The translations under genes were made by a program, and so were the position numbers. From contig NZ_CP029642.1 in assembly GCF_003268655.1 (NCBI RefSeq), positions 1,674,001 to 1,738,000 on the forward strand: a DNA stretch of 64,000 nt, written 5' to 3'. Source of the stretch: Arthrobacter dokdonellae. Lineage in GTDB: Bacteria; Actinomycetota; Actinomycetes; Actinomycetales; Micrococcaceae. The stretch's first letter is position 1. Each line of letters starts with the position of its first letter. The notes beneath the pieces are model-generated. The model had not been told where the DNA came from and ran no database searches. It was given only the letters and a program-made list of their open reading frames with translations. Positions 55,576-64,000 of the stretch are shown here, piece after piece.

Positions 55576-56625
55576 ATGAAAGCACTGTACAAGTCCGGCG
55601 CGCACCCGGGATTCGAACTCGTCGACCGCCCCGAGCCGGAGACCGGAACCCGGGACGTGAAGATCAAGGTCGCCGCCACGGGACTGTGCGGCACCGACCT
55701 GCACATCCAGGCCTGGGACGCCTGGGCCGCGGAAACCATCAACGCCCCGCTGATCGCCGGGCACGAATTCTACGGCGAGGTGGTGGCAATCGGCGAGAAC
55801 GTGGACACCGTCAAAGTGGGCGACAAGGTCTCCGGCGAGGGACACGTGGTGTGCGGGATGTGCCGCAACTGCCGGGCCGGGCGCCGCCACATGTGCATCA
55901 ACACCGTCTCCGTGGGCGTACAGCGCGACGGCGCCTTTGCCGAATACGTCGTGATCCCCGAATCCAACGTCTGGGTGCACCACGACCCCTCCATCACCCC
56001 GGAACTCGGCGCCATCTTCGACCCCCTGGGCAACGCCGTCCACACCGCGTTGAGCTACGGCCTGGTCGGCGAGGACGTGCTCATCACCGGGGCCGGACCC
56101 ATCGGCCTGATGGCCGTGGCCGTGGCCCGCCACGCCGGGGCCCGCAAAATCGCCATCACAGACGTCTCCGAGCCGCGCCTGGCGATGGCCGAGTCCATGG
56201 GCGCGGACCTCGCCGTCAACGTCGCCACCACCCGCCTTCGCGACGCCCAGCGCGAGCTCGGCATGCGCGAGGGCTTCGACGTCGGCCTGGAAATGTCCGG
56301 CCACCGCACGGCCCTGCCGGAAATGATCGACAACATGAACCACGGCGGCCGCATCGCCATGCTCGGCCTGCCCAGCGAGTCCATCGACATCAACTGGGGC
56401 AAGGTCGTCACCCACATGCTCACGCTCAAGGGCATCTACGGCCGGGAAATGTTCGAGACCTGGTACGCGATGTCCGCCATGCTCTCCTCCAACCCGGTGC
56501 TGCGCGCCGCCGTCGCCTCCGTGGTGACCGACCGCCTGCCCGCCACCGAGTGGGAACAGGCGTTTGAGATTGCCCGCTCCGGCCGGGGTGGCAAAGCGGT
56601 CCTTGACTGGACCGTCTTTTCCTGA
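55576..56625 (+). CDS. tdh: L-threonine 3-dehydrogenase
   Basis: The 349-residue zinc enzyme oxidises threonine to 2-amino-3-ketobutyrate with NAD+. Catalytic zinc ligands are Cys38 (GLCGTDLHI), His63 and Glu64 (GHEFYGE); structural zinc Cys are 93, 96, 99 and 107. The Rossmann motif [20 protein letters not shown] follows at about residue 175. The family-specific [20 protein letters not shown] is present. It is followed 73 bp later by kbl, the next step of the pathway, and is divergent from the LysR gene. Confidence 0.95.
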   Translation: MKALYKSGAHPGFELVDRPEPETGTRDVKIKVAATGLCGTDLHIQAWDAWAAETINAPLIAGHEFYGEVVAIGENVDTVKVGDKVSGEGHVVCGMCRNCRAGRRHMCINTVSVGVQRDGAFAEYVVIPESNVWVHHDPSITPELGAIFDPLGNAVHTALSYGLVGEDVLITGAGPIGLMAVAVARHAGARKIAITDVSEPRLAMAESMGADLAVNVATTRLRDAQRELGMREGFDVGLEMSGHRTALPEMIDNMNHGGRIAMLGLPSESIDINWGKVVTHMLTLKGIYGREMFETWYAMSAMLSSNPVLRAAVASVVTDRLPATEWEQAFEIARSGRGGKAVLDWTVFS

Positions 56626-56698
56626 CCCCCTTCCAAAGCGGACGACGCCGGAACCCGGCCCGCGCCGTCGCCCCACCGACCAACCCAAGGAGTTACCG

Positions 56699-57910
56699 AT
56701 GTACACCTCCATGAAGGACCAGCTCACCGCCGAGCTGGCGGAAATCCGCTCAGCGGGCCTGTTCAAGACCGAGCGCCGGATCACCTCGCCCCAGTCGAGC
56801 CACGTCACCGCCGGCCCGCTGGACGGCGGCACCGCCCCCGTGCTGAACTTCTGCGCCAACAACTACCTCGGCCTGGCCGACCATCCTGACATCATCGCCG
56901 CGGCCAAGGACGCCATGGACTCCCACGGCTTCGGCATGGCCAGTGTCCGCTTCATCTGCGGCACCCAGGACCTCCACCTGGAACTGGAAGCGGCCGTCTC
57001 CGCGTTCCTCGGCACGGAGGAGACCATCCTCTTCTCCTCCTGCTTTGACGCGAACGGCGGCGTGTTCGAGTCCCTGTTCGGCGCGGAGGACGCCATCATC
57101 TCCGACGCCCTGAACCATGCCTCCATCATCGACGGGATCCGCCTGTCCAAGGCCGCCCGCTTCCGCTACGCCAACCAGGACATGGCGGACCTGGAGGCCC
57201 AGCTGCGGGCCGCCGCGCAGCTGAACGACGGCGCCGGGGCCCGCCGCACCATCGTGGTCACCGACGGCGTGTTCTCCATGGACGGCTTCCTGGCCCCGCT
57301 GGGCGCCATCTGCGATTTGGCTGACAAATACGGCGCGCTGGTCATGGTCGACGACTCCCACGCGGTCGGTTTCATGGGGGCCACGGGTGCCGGCACGCCG
57401 GAACACGCCGGTGTCTCGGACCGCGTGGACATCTACACCGGCACCTTCGGCAAGGCCCTGGGCGGCGCGTCCGGCGGCTACGTCTCCGGCCGCCGGGAAA
57501 TCGTCGCCATGCTGCGCCAGAAGGCCCGCCCCTACCTGTTCTCCAACTCCCTCGCCCCGGCCATCGTGGCTGCGACCCTGAAGGCGCTGGAGCTCGTGGC
57601 CGGCTCCGCCGAGCTGCGCACCAGCCTGTTCGAGAACGCCGCGCTGTTCCGCCGCCGCATGGCCGAGGAAGGCTTCGAGCTGCTCCCGGGCGAGCACGCC
57701 ATTGTCCCGGTCATGTTTGGCGACGCCGTGGAGGCCGCCCGCGTGGCCGATTCCATGCTCGACCACGGCGTCTACGTCACCGCCTTCAGCTTCCCCGTGG
57801 TCCCGCGTGGCGCCGCCCGCATCCGGGTCCAGCTCTCCGCCGCCCACAGCGCGGACGACGTCGAGGCCTGCGTCGCCGCGTTCGTGGCCGCCCGCGGCGC
57901 GCACGCCTGA
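56699..57910 (+). CDS. kbl: 2-amino-3-ketobutyrate CoA ligase (glycine C-acetyltransferase)
   Basis: The 403-residue PLP enzyme splits 2-amino-3-ketobutyrate with CoA into glycine and acetyl-CoA. Family segments are [80 protein letters not shown] and the PLP lysine loop [22 protein letters not shown] 56699 follows AAGGAG. The gene completes the threonine-to-glycine route with tdh. Confidence 0.95.
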   Translation: MYTSMKDQLTAELAEIRSAGLFKTERRITSPQSSHVTAGPLDGGTAPVLNFCANNYLGLADHPDIIAAAKDAMDSHGFGMASVRFICGTQDLHLELEAAVSAFLGTEETILFSSCFDANGGVFESLFGAEDAIISDALNHASIIDGIRLSKAARFRYANQDMADLEAQLRAAAQLNDGAGARRTIVVTDGVFSMDGFLAPLGAICDLADKYGALVMVDDSHAVGFMGATGAGTPEHAGVSDRVDIYTGTFGKALGGASGGYVSGRREIVAMLRQKARPYLFSNSLAPAIVAATLKALELVAGSAELRTSLFENAALFRRRMAEEGFELLPGEHAIVPVMFGDAVEAARVADSMLDHGVYVTAFSFPVVPRGAARIRVQLSAAHSADDVEACVAAFVAARGAHA

Positions 57911-58060
57911 TCCGCCGCCGGTCCCTCCCCCTTCCCGCCGCGTCCGCCCGACTGTGTTGCAGAAGTTGGACGGAATTCGGAACCGGGTGGCGGACCGTTT
58001 GAAGAGCAGGCGCGGGCGTCGTGACCGGCGGCCGTGCCTGCTTTGTGCCACCATGGGCTC

Positions 58061-59149
58061 ATGGACTGTGACGTTTTGATTGTTGGCGGAGGAGTAGCCG
58101 GGCTGTCCCTGGCCTGGCGGCTGGCCCCGCAGCGGGCCGTGGTGCTGGTGGAGGCGGAGCCCATGCTGGCGTACCACTCGTCGTCACGTTCGGCCCGGCA
58201 GATGCAGCCCAGCTACGGGCCGGCGCCCATCCGGGACTTGACGCACCGCACCATCGGCATGGTGAAGCGCATCTCGGAACGGCTGCCGGCGCCCATTCTC
58301 ATGCCCCGGCCCCTGCTGACGCTCGGCACGGCGGAGGAGGTGGCCCGGCTGGTGGCGGACAACGAGAACCTGACCGCCCTGACCCATGCGGAGACCATGA
58401 ACCGCAGCCCCGACCTGCGCGGGGAAAAGTTTGAGGCCTCGGCCCTGGACGTAACGGCCATGGAGGTGGACGTTCCGGCGCTGCTGGAGTTTTACCGCAG
58501 CCAGGCCGTCGCCGCGGGAGCGGTCGTGCTGACCGGATCACCTGTTTCGGGCGTGGAATCCTCCGAGGGGCGCTACCGCGTGTCCACCGGCTCGCACACC
58601 ATCACCGCCGGCACCGTGGTGGACGCGGCCGGCGCGTGGGCCGATCCGGTGGCCGCGCAGTTTGGCGCCCGTCCGCGCGGGCTTGAAGCACACCGGCGCA
58701 GCGTCGCAATCGTCTCCACGGACAAGCCGGTGGATCCCGCCGGACCCATGGTGGAGCCAGCCGACGAATCGTTTTACTACCGGCCCGACGGCGGCCACCT
58801 GCTCATTTCGCCCTGCGAATCGGTTCCGGCGGAGCCCGGCGACGCGCAGGTCGTGGATGAGGACATCACCGGACTCATCCAGCGCATTGGCGAGTTCACC
58901 ACGGTGGGGATTACCGGCGTCGTACGTGCCTGGACGGGGCTGCGCACGCAACCGGCGGACGGCCTGCCCGTGGTGGGATTCGACGCGGACGTACCAAGCT
59001 TTTTCTGGCTCGCCGGACAGGGCGGTTACGGCATCCAGACCTCCGCCGCTCTGGCGGTGCTGGCCGCCGGGCTGGTCACGGGCACCCTGCCGGACGACGA
59101 CGGCCGGCTGGCCGAGGTGCTCAGCCCCCAGCGCGCGGGGCTTGCCTAG
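58061..59149 (+). CDS. FAD-dependent amine/amino-acid oxidoreductase (DAO family)
   Basis: The 362-residue flavoenzyme has an N-terminal FAD site (DCDVLIVGGGVAGLSLAWRL), the DAO-family segment HSSSRSARQMQPSYGPAPIR, the second FAD strand TVVDAAGAWADPVAAQFGAR and a C-terminal flavin loop (SFFWLAGQGGYGIQTSAALA). Family members oxidise D-amino acids, glycine or sarcosine-type amines. Its place after tdh-kbl makes glycine or a related amine a reasonable substrate guess. The gap to kbl is 150 bp, so it may have its own promoter. Confidence 0.88.
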   Translation: MDCDVLIVGGGVAGLSLAWRLAPQRAVVLVEAEPMLAYHSSSRSARQMQPSYGPAPIRDLTHRTIGMVKRISERLPAPILMPRPLLTLGTAEEVARLVADNENLTALTHAETMNRSPDLRGEKFEASALDVTAMEVDVPALLEFYRSQAVAAGAVVLTGSPVSGVESSEGRYRVSTGSHTITAGTVVDAAGAWADPVAAQFGARPRGLEAHRRSVAIVSTDKPVDPAGPMVEPADESFYYRPDGGHLLISPCESVPAEPGDAQVVDEDITGLIQRIGEFTTVGITGVVRAWTGLRTQPADGLPVVGFDADVPSFFWLAGQGGYGIQTSAALAVLAAGLVTGTLPDDDGRLAEVLSPQRAGLA

Positions 59150-59161
59150 GCGAAACGCGGC

Positions 59162-59800
59162 TCAGCTTGCCGCGCCGGACGCCAGCACGCCCACGCCCAA
59201 AACGGCGATGATGCCGCTGCTGGCGCGCTCCATGGTGCTGTTCACCTTGGGCCGGCGCAGCCACTTCATGGCCTTATAGGCCACGACCGCCACAACGGCC
59301 AGGTAGCAGAAGCCAATCGCGGCCTCCATGGCGCCAAGGATCATGGCCGTGGCGAAAGTGTTGCCGCCGTGTGGAATGAACTGCGGCACCACGGCCAAGT
59401 AGAACAGGCCGACCTTGGGGTTGAGTAGCGTGGACAGCGAGCCGGCGCCAAAACCGGCCCGTTTGCTGTAGCGCAGTGGGGCGTCGGCACCCTCCGTCAT
59501 CCCTGCCCGTGCGGCCTTCCGGGTCTTCAGGAACGACGAAACGCCGAGGTAGACCAGGTAGATGCCGCCGGCGATCTTGACCCACCGGAACACCTCCGCC
59601 GACTGCTCCAGAATGGCCGCCAGGCCCAGGCCCACCAGCCCCGCCCACACGATCGCGGCCGATGCCGAGCCGGCCGCCGCGGCCACGCCGGCGGCCGCCC
59701 GGTTCAAGGCGATGCGGAGCACCAAAAAGGTGTCCGGCCCCGGGGTCAGGGACAGCAGCAGGCACAGGCCGGCGAACGCCAGCAGGGACAACAGGGTCAT
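59162..59800 (-). CDS. LysE-family amino-acid exporter (copy 1)
   Basis: The 212-residue membrane protein has six hydrophobic segments, the LysE signature LLLSLTPGPDTFLVLRIALN near the N-terminus, LLNPKVGLFYLAVVPQFIPH in the middle and a cytoplasmic loop rich in Arg/Lys. The family exports amino acids or homoserine lactones. ATG 59800 is chosen by comparison with its neighbour. It is very close in sequence to the next LysE gene, so the pair arose by tandem duplication. Both have GGACAATTG just before the start codon. Confidence 0.9.
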   Translation of the reverse strand: MTLLSLLAFAGLCLLLSLTPGPDTFLVLRIALNRAAAGVAAAAGSASAAIVWAGLVGLGLAAILEQSAEVFRWVKIAGGIYLVYLGVSSFLKTRKAARAGMTEGADAPLRYSKRAGFGAGSLSTLLNPKVGLFYLAVVPQFIPHGGNTFATAMILGAMEAAIGFCYLAVVAVVAYKAMKWLRRPKVNSTMERASSGIIAVLGVGVLASGAAS

Positions 59801-59884
59801 GCTGTCAATTGTCCGGCCATCGGGCTCCCGCGTGCAATGTGTGCGACGAGACTTTGAACCTGCGCACGGTCCGGCATGGACGGT

Positions 59885-59905
59885 GCGCCACTTCAGAAGT
59901 GGCGC
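59885..59905 (-). terminator. Hairpin between the two LysE genes
   Basis: GCGCCACTT and AAGTGGCGC pair perfectly around a 3-base loop. It lies 44 bp after the stop of copy 2 but has no T-run. Confidence 0.45.
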
Positions 59906-59948
59906 GTTGCAGGCACGCAACCGGGCTCACGTTCAAAGTCCCGGTGGC

Positions 59949-60590
59949 TCAGCTCGACGCCCCGGAGGCCATGACGCCCACTCCCAGCACGGCCAGGATG
60001 CCGCTGCTGATGCGCTCAATAATCGTGTTGACCTTGGGCTTGCGCAGCCACTGCATGGCCTTGAAGGCCACCACGGCGATGACCGCCAAGTAGAGGAAGC
60101 CGATGGTGGCCAGCGTCAGGCCCAGGACCATCGCCATGCCCAAGGTGTTGCCGCCGTGCGGGATGAACTGGGGCACCACGGCCAGGTAAAACAGGCCCAC
60201 CTTAGGGTTGAGCAAGGTGGAAAGCAGCCCCGAACCGTAGGCGGCGGGGCAGCTGTGGCGCAGCGGCTGCTGCCGGCCCTCAACGGCGAGGCCTTCCTTG
60301 GCGGCCTTGCGCGCTTTCAGGAACGAGGAGACGCCCAAATACAGCAGGTACAGCCCGCCGGCAATCTTGATCCAGCGGAACACCTCGGCCGACTGTTCCA
60401 CAATGGCCGCCAGGCCCACACCGACCAGTGCCGCCCAGACTAGCGCTCCGGTTCCCGAGCCCGCCGCCGCCGTGATGCCGGCACGGGCACGGGACATGGA
60501 GATCCGCAGCACCAGGAACGTGTCCGGTCCGGGGATAAGGGCCAACATGAGGCACAGGCCGGCAAAGCCCAGCAGCGAAATCAGGGTCAT
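59949..60590 (-). CDS. LysE-family amino-acid exporter (copy 2)
   Basis: The 213-residue paralogue of copy 1 shares almost every family segment: LMLALIPGPDTFLVLRISMS, EQSAEVFRWIKIAGGLYLLY and LLNPKVGLFYLAVVPQFIPH, and ends ILAVLGVGVMASGASS. The main differences are in the central basic loop (KARKAAKEGLAVEGRQQPLR), where substrate or regulatory change may lie. ATG 60590 follows a GGACAATTGTCC palindrome. The two genes lie head to tail, 148 bp apart. Confidence 0.9.
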   Translation of the reverse strand: MTLISLLGFAGLCLMLALIPGPDTFLVLRISMSRARAGITAAAGSGTGALVWAALVGVGLAAIVEQSAEVFRWIKIAGGLYLLYLGVSSFLKARKAAKEGLAVEGRQQPLRHSCPAAYGSGLLSTLLNPKVGLFYLAVVPQFIPHGGNTLGMAMVLGLTLATIGFLYLAVIAVVAFKAMQWLRKPKVNTIIERISSGILAVLGVGVMASGASS

Positions 60591-60614
60591 GGGGACAATT
60601 GTCCGGGCTCGCCG

Positions 60615-60637
60615 GGGTCTCGACAAACTCGACCCCC
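60615..60637. repeat. Degenerate dispersed intergenic repeat
   Basis: GGGTCTCGACAAACTCGACC resembles the reverse complement of the repeat at 39911-39932. It lies between the LysE pair and hutI. Confidence 0.45.
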
Positions 60638-60742
60638 GGCGGCCGGGCCTGGGCCCACGGCCGTGAGGGGCCCGTCTGCCATCCCAGACGACACCGCAGC
60701 CTTCCCACGAAAGGCGGCAGGCCGGCGTCGTACGCTGGGGAG

Positions 60743-61954
60743 ATGAGCGAACTGATCACCAACATCGGCGAATTGATGACGCAGGACCATGACCAGGGCA
60801 CCCGGCGCAATGCGGCGGTGGTGCTGGAGGGGGAGCGGATCGCCTGGATTGGCGACGCCGTTCACGCGCCGGCCGCTGACACCGTCACCGACGCGCAGGG
60901 CCGGGCCGTGCTGCCGGGGTGGGTGGATTCGCACTCGCACCTGATCTTCGCCGGCGACCGGACGGCCGAGTTTGAGGCACGCATGGCCGGGGAAAGCTAC
61001 AGCGCCGGCGGCATTGCCGTGTCCGTGGATGCCACCCGCGCCACGGGCGACTACGACCTCACGCGCCTGGCGCTGGGCCGGGTGGCCGAGGCCGTCGCGC
61101 AGGGCACCACGTACCTGGAGACGAAGACCGGCTACGGGCTGGACGTGGAGCACGAGGCCCGCAGCGCCCGCATTGCCGCCAGCATCGCCGACGAGGCCAC
61201 CTACCTGGGCGCACATCTCGTCCCCGCCGGCGCGGACGCGGACGAGTACACGGAGCTGGTCTGCGGGGAAATGCTCCAGGCCGTGCGGCCGTACGTGCAG
61301 TGGGCGGACGTCTTTTGTGAGACGGGCGCGTTCACTGCGGAGCAGTCGCGCCGGGTGCTCACTGCCTGCCGCGACGCCGGGCTGGGCCTGCGCGTGCACG
61401 GCAACCAGCTGGGCCCGGGAGCCGGCGTGGCGCTCGCCCTGGAGTTCGGCGCGGCCAGCGTGGACCACGTGAATTACCTGACGGACGACGACGTCGACCT
61501 CCTGGCGCAGTCGTGGTCCGGCTGGGAGGCGGGGCCGGGAACGGGGGAGCGGGGCACCGTCGCCACCGTGCTGCCGGCGTGCGACTTGTCCACGCGGCAG
61601 CCGCTGGCGCCGGCGCGGCGGCTGCTGGACGCGGGCGTGCAGGTGGCCATTGCCTCCAACTGCAATCCCGGCACGTCCTACACGTCTTCGGTGGCGTATT
61701 GCGTCACCACGGCGGTGCTGCAAATGCGGCTTTCCGTGCACGAGGCCGTGCGTGCAGCCACCTGGGGCGGGGCCCTGGCGCTGCACCGGGAAACCGGCGT
61801 CGACGAGGACGGACGGCGCGCGGTGGGGTCCATCGCCGTCGGGCACAGGGCGGATCTGCACATGCTCAAGGCGCCGTCGGCCACACACCTGGCCTACCGC
61901 CCCGGCATCCCGTTGACGCATACGGTCTGGCGCGCCGGCGTCCGGGCCGTCTAG
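60743..61954 (+). CDS. hutI: Imidazolonepropionase
   Basis: The 403-residue amidohydrolase opens the ring of imidazolonepropionate in histidine breakdown. Metal His64 and His66 lie in VDSHSHLIFAGDR, followed by TYLETKTGYGLDVEHE, GLRVHGNQLGPGAG and SVDHVNYLTDDDVD with further His ligands. At the usual metal/acid position the sequence reads ASNCNPGTSYTSS where many relatives have an Asp before CNPG. ATG 60743 follows GGGGAG. No other hut gene is in the window. It converges on the right-edge glycosidase gene. Confidence 0.92.
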   Translation: MSELITNIGELMTQDHDQGTRRNAAVVLEGERIAWIGDAVHAPAADTVTDAQGRAVLPGWVDSHSHLIFAGDRTAEFEARMAGESYSAGGIAVSVDATRATGDYDLTRLALGRVAEAVAQGTTYLETKTGYGLDVEHEARSARIAASIADEATYLGAHLVPAGADADEYTELVCGEMLQAVRPYVQWADVFCETGAFTAEQSRRVLTACRDAGLGLRVHGNQLGPGAGVALALEFGAASVDHVNYLTDDDVDLLAQSWSGWEAGPGTGERGTVATVLPACDLSTRQPLAPARRLLDAGVQVAIASNCNPGTSYTSSVAYCVTTAVLQMRLSVHEAVRAATWGGALALHRETGVDEDGRRAVGSIAVGHRADLHMLKAPSATHLAYRPGIPLTHTVWRAGVRAV

Positions 61955-61975
61955 CGCGGAAAGCCCCGGCCGCAT

Positions 61976-62047
61976 CAAAAAAGTGACCCGCAGTAGATGT
62001 CGAAAATCCCACGAATCCGTGGGATTTTCGACATCTACTGCGGGTCA
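61976..62047 (-). terminator. Long perfect palindrome with T-run, terminator of the right-edge gene
   Basis: Arms 61984-62013 and 62018-62047 are 30-base perfect complements with a 4-base loop (AATC). On the minus strand a run of six T follows (61983-61978), so it ends the glycosidase transcript. It lies 29 bp after the hutI stop and may stop that transcript too. It shares the GATGTCGAxAT core with 20314-20379. Confidence 0.8.
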
Positions 62048-62061
62048 GTTGTGTAGCCGGG

Positions 62062-64000
62062 CTACGGCGTGCAGGCCGTGTCCGCCGGGCGCGGCGACGG
62101 GTCGAAGCCCGTGGCCGCGGTCCCGCCGGTCCCGTAGACCCGCATCTCGGCGGCCGCGGCGAACTGCAGGCCGTTGAGGGCGTTGTTCGCCTGGAACTTC
62201 ACGAATTTGGCCGCAACGGCCGGGAACGTGATGTCCTGCATGGCAGTGGCGTCCACGAGGTTGCCCGTGGCCACCTGCGTCCAGGTGGTGCCGTCCTCGG
62301 AGGTGAAGACGGTGTAGCCCTTCACCTTGCCGTTCTGGCCGCCGGACTGCCGGCCCTGATAGCCGAAGCCGCTGACGGTGTATTCACCGTGGAGGTCCAG
62401 CTGCACCCAGTGCGGGTAGTTCGTGATGGTCGGGTCGTACTGGGTGTGCCAGATGCTGCCCAGGTCACCGTCCAGCACATTGGCCACGGGGCCCTCGCCC
62501 GGACCGGAGTCCAGGTTATCGGAGTCGGCGGTTGCCGTCATGGACGACGCCGGCACCATGGCCTGGCTGCTGACCGCGAGGACCGAATCCGAATCCACCG
62601 TCTTCGTGGTGCAGTTGTTGAAGTACGTGGCGGACGGGTGGATCACCGCGCTGGTCCCGGCGGCGCCCGCCGGGGTCGTGATGATCCACGTCGTCTTGGC
62701 CGTGGCGCCCGGCTTGACGGTGCCCGCCAGGTTGCCGCCCTTGACCGCCACCTGTGCGGTCCAGCCGGCGGGCAGGGTGCCCAGCGACATCGCCACGTTG
62801 GTGGAGTCCGTGGCCTCGTTGTTGGTGAACGTGGTGATGTAGCTGTTCGTGGTGCCCGGGTTCAGGTCCGCATTGGCGGGCCCTGCCACTGCGGCGCAGG
62901 AGGCTCCGCCGGTGACGGCGCCAAGGTCGGTCACGGTGAAGTCGTCGATCACGAAGTCCGCGCCGTTGGCCGCGCCGGTCTTGCGCAGGCCCACCCAGTT
63001 TTCGCCGCAGCCGGCCGTGAACGTCCGGGAGTACGTTGCGGTGTCCAACGCCGGTGCCATGGCTTCGTCCTTGAGGTCCTTCGATGTCAGCGTGCCGCCG
63101 GAGACGGTGTCAGCCCCGGTCACCCACTGCCACTGCCCGGCAACGTTCGTCTGGTACTTGAAGGACACCTTGTAGGAGTGGCCCGCCGTGAACGGCACCG
63201 TGGCCGGCACCGTGCGGTAAACCAGGCCGGTGTTTTCCTCATGCGACTTCAGCGAGTTGTTCCCGTCCAGCACGTCATCCACGGCCAGGCCGTTGAGCGT
63301 TCCGGAGTTGTACGGGCTGTACGTGTTCTTCCACGTCTTCTGCGAGTACGGGGCGTGGAGGTCGCTGATGCTCGTGCGCGGGTCGGTGGATCCGCCGGCG
63401 TCGCCCTTCACAAACGGGCCCCAGCCGGGCTGGTTGCCCTCGAAGTTGGCGCTGGCCACGAGCTTTCCGGGACTGCCCGCGGGCACGGCCACCGGCGTCG
63501 TGGTGTCCTCCATGATGCGCACGTCATCGAGCGTGACGGCCGCGGCGCCGGCCACTGCGCTGATGGAGACGTCCACCTTCTGGTTGACCGGGGCGGTGAA
63601 CTGCACCGAGGCCCGCTGCGAGTAGGTACCCTTCTTGGCATCGGCACCCACCTGGTTCTTGGCGGGCGTGATGTCGAAGGTGTTGGCCGCGTTGAGGTCC
63701 TTGCCCGTGACGGCGAGGGTCACGGCGCGGCGGCTGCCGGCCGCGATTTCCACGTTGGCGCTGAGCGTGTACTTCCTGCCCTTCACCAGTTTCTTGACGT
63801 TCTGGGAGATGGACGACGACGACGTCCCCAGCACCGCGACATTGTCGCCCGTCGCTGTGCGCGAGACGGCGGCGCCGCCGGTGGGGTTCCAGGCGTCGAG
63901 ATTGCCGGCGTTGAAGCCGGGGTCCGTGAGCATGGAGCCGTCGCCATAGTTGGCGCTCTTGTTTACGGGCTGGTCGCCCTGGGGGGCCAGCACGTAAGGG
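62062..64000 (-). CDS. C-terminal part of a secreted GH101-like endo-alpha-N-acetylgalactosaminidase
   Basis: About 645 residues of a larger protein; the 5' end lies beyond the right edge. The segments resemble the accessory domains that end GH101 enzymes: a jelly-roll part (FNAGNLDAWNPTGGAAVSRT), a second galactose-binding-like module (SANFEGNQPGWGPFVKGDAG ... VIDDF-type), an NEW3-type beta domain (LGTLPAGWTAQVAVKGGNLA) and a C-terminal F5/8-type (CBM32) domain ending EMRVYG. The catalytic domain is not visible. These domains bind galactose or GalNAc-type sugars. The call as GH101 rests on the tail architecture and on the GalNAc-related locus at 42-51.7 kb. Confidence 0.65.
   Translation of the reverse strand, partial: PYVLAPQGDQPVNKSANYGDGSMLTDPGFNAGNLDAWNPTGGAAVSRTATGDNVAVLGTSSSSISQNVKKLVKGRKYTLSANVEIAAGSRRAVTLAVTGKDLNAANTFDITPAKNQVGADAKKGTYSQRASVQFTAPVNQKVDVSISAVAGAAAVTLDDVRIMEDTTTPVAVPAGSPGKLVASANFEGNQPGWGPFVKGDAGGSTDPRTSISDLHAPYSQKTWKNTYSPYNSGTLNGLAVDDVLDGNNSLKSHEENTGLVYRTVPATVPFTAGHSYKVSFKYQTNVAGQWQWVTGADTVSGGTLTSKDLKDEAMAPALDTATYSRTFTAGCGENWVGLRKTGAANGADFVIDDFTVTDLGAVTGGASCAAVAGPANADLNPGTTNSYITTFTNNEATDSTNVAMSLGTLPAGWTAQVAVKGGNLAGTVKPGATAKTTWIITTPAGAAGTSAVIHPSATYFNNCTTKTVDSDSVLAVSSQAMVPASSMTATADSDNLDSGPGEGPVANVLDGDLGSIWHTQYDPTITNYPHWVQLDLHGEYTVSGFGYQGRQSGGQNGKVKGYTVFTSEDGTTWTQVATGNLVDATAMQDITFPAVAAKFVKFQANNALNGLQFAAAAEMRVYGTGGTAATGFDPSPRPADTACTP

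Overview
The window is high-GC actinobacterial chromosome and looks like Arthrobacter or a close Micrococcaceae relative. The evidence is the AccD plus epsilon-subunit acyl-CoA carboxylase with a nearby biotin ligase, a mycothiol-type (DinB/MDMPI) protein, a DUF222-HNH protein, gatCAB, bleomycin-hydrolase-type PepC, a LAL-type LuxR regulator, leaderless -10/start arrangements, and GC-biased third codon positions. Both ends cut genes: a FUSC-type membrane protein at the left edge and a large secreted glycosidase tail at the right edge. No tRNA, rRNA, CRISPR array or insertion sequence was seen.

Layout. 1-6.7 kb: FUSC transporter (partial), accD-accE, birA, a PH-domain membrane protein and a class III adenylate cyclase. 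6.8-10.9 kb: a DUF222-HNH protein converging on a retron-type reverse transcriptase; just upstream of the RT on its own strand lies a structured segment that looks like an msr-msd RNA. 11-12.7 kb: a secreted SGNH hydrolase and an esterase. 12.8-16.2 kb: a LAL regulator divergent from a 78-residue secreted peptide gene. 16.2-20.3 kb: a glyoxalase-fold protein, a decayed RDD-FHA remnant, a PP2C phosphatase and a long FHA protein. 20.3-26 kb: an accessory stretch with an MDMPI protein, EamA, VOC and PfpI-type genes, mixed with remnants of HelD helicase, alpha/beta hydrolase, epimerase and AAA ATPase genes. 26.1-41.9 kb: mostly housekeeping (ligA, an inositol-phosphatase-family gene, gatCAB) with esterase, CoA-transferase, transporter and acetyltransferase genes and a PD-(D/E)xK-like gene bounded by related repeats. 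42.1-51.7 kb: a glycan locus (GH123/DUF6067-like hydrolase, CUT1 ABC transporter with its lipoprotein, LacI regulator, Gfo/Idh/MocA oxidoreductase). 51.8-64 kb: PepC, an orphan OppB-like permease, a LysR regulator divergent from tdh-kbl, a FAD amine oxidase, two tandem LysE exporters, hutI, and the C-terminal part of a protein resembling GH101 endo-alpha-N-acetylgalactosaminidase.

How it works together. The glycan locus and the right-edge glycosidase suggest use of N-acetylgalactosamine-containing (mucin-like) glycans. Tdh and Kbl turn threonine into glycine and acetyl-CoA; the adjacent FAD oxidase and LysE exporters fit amino-acid turnover. The most noteworthy element is the candidate retron at 9320-10868: an RT with YADD, a VTG motif and the retron X-region, preceded by about 166 bases in which inverted repeats of 19 pairs enclose several short hairpins. 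No known retron effector gene is adjacent.
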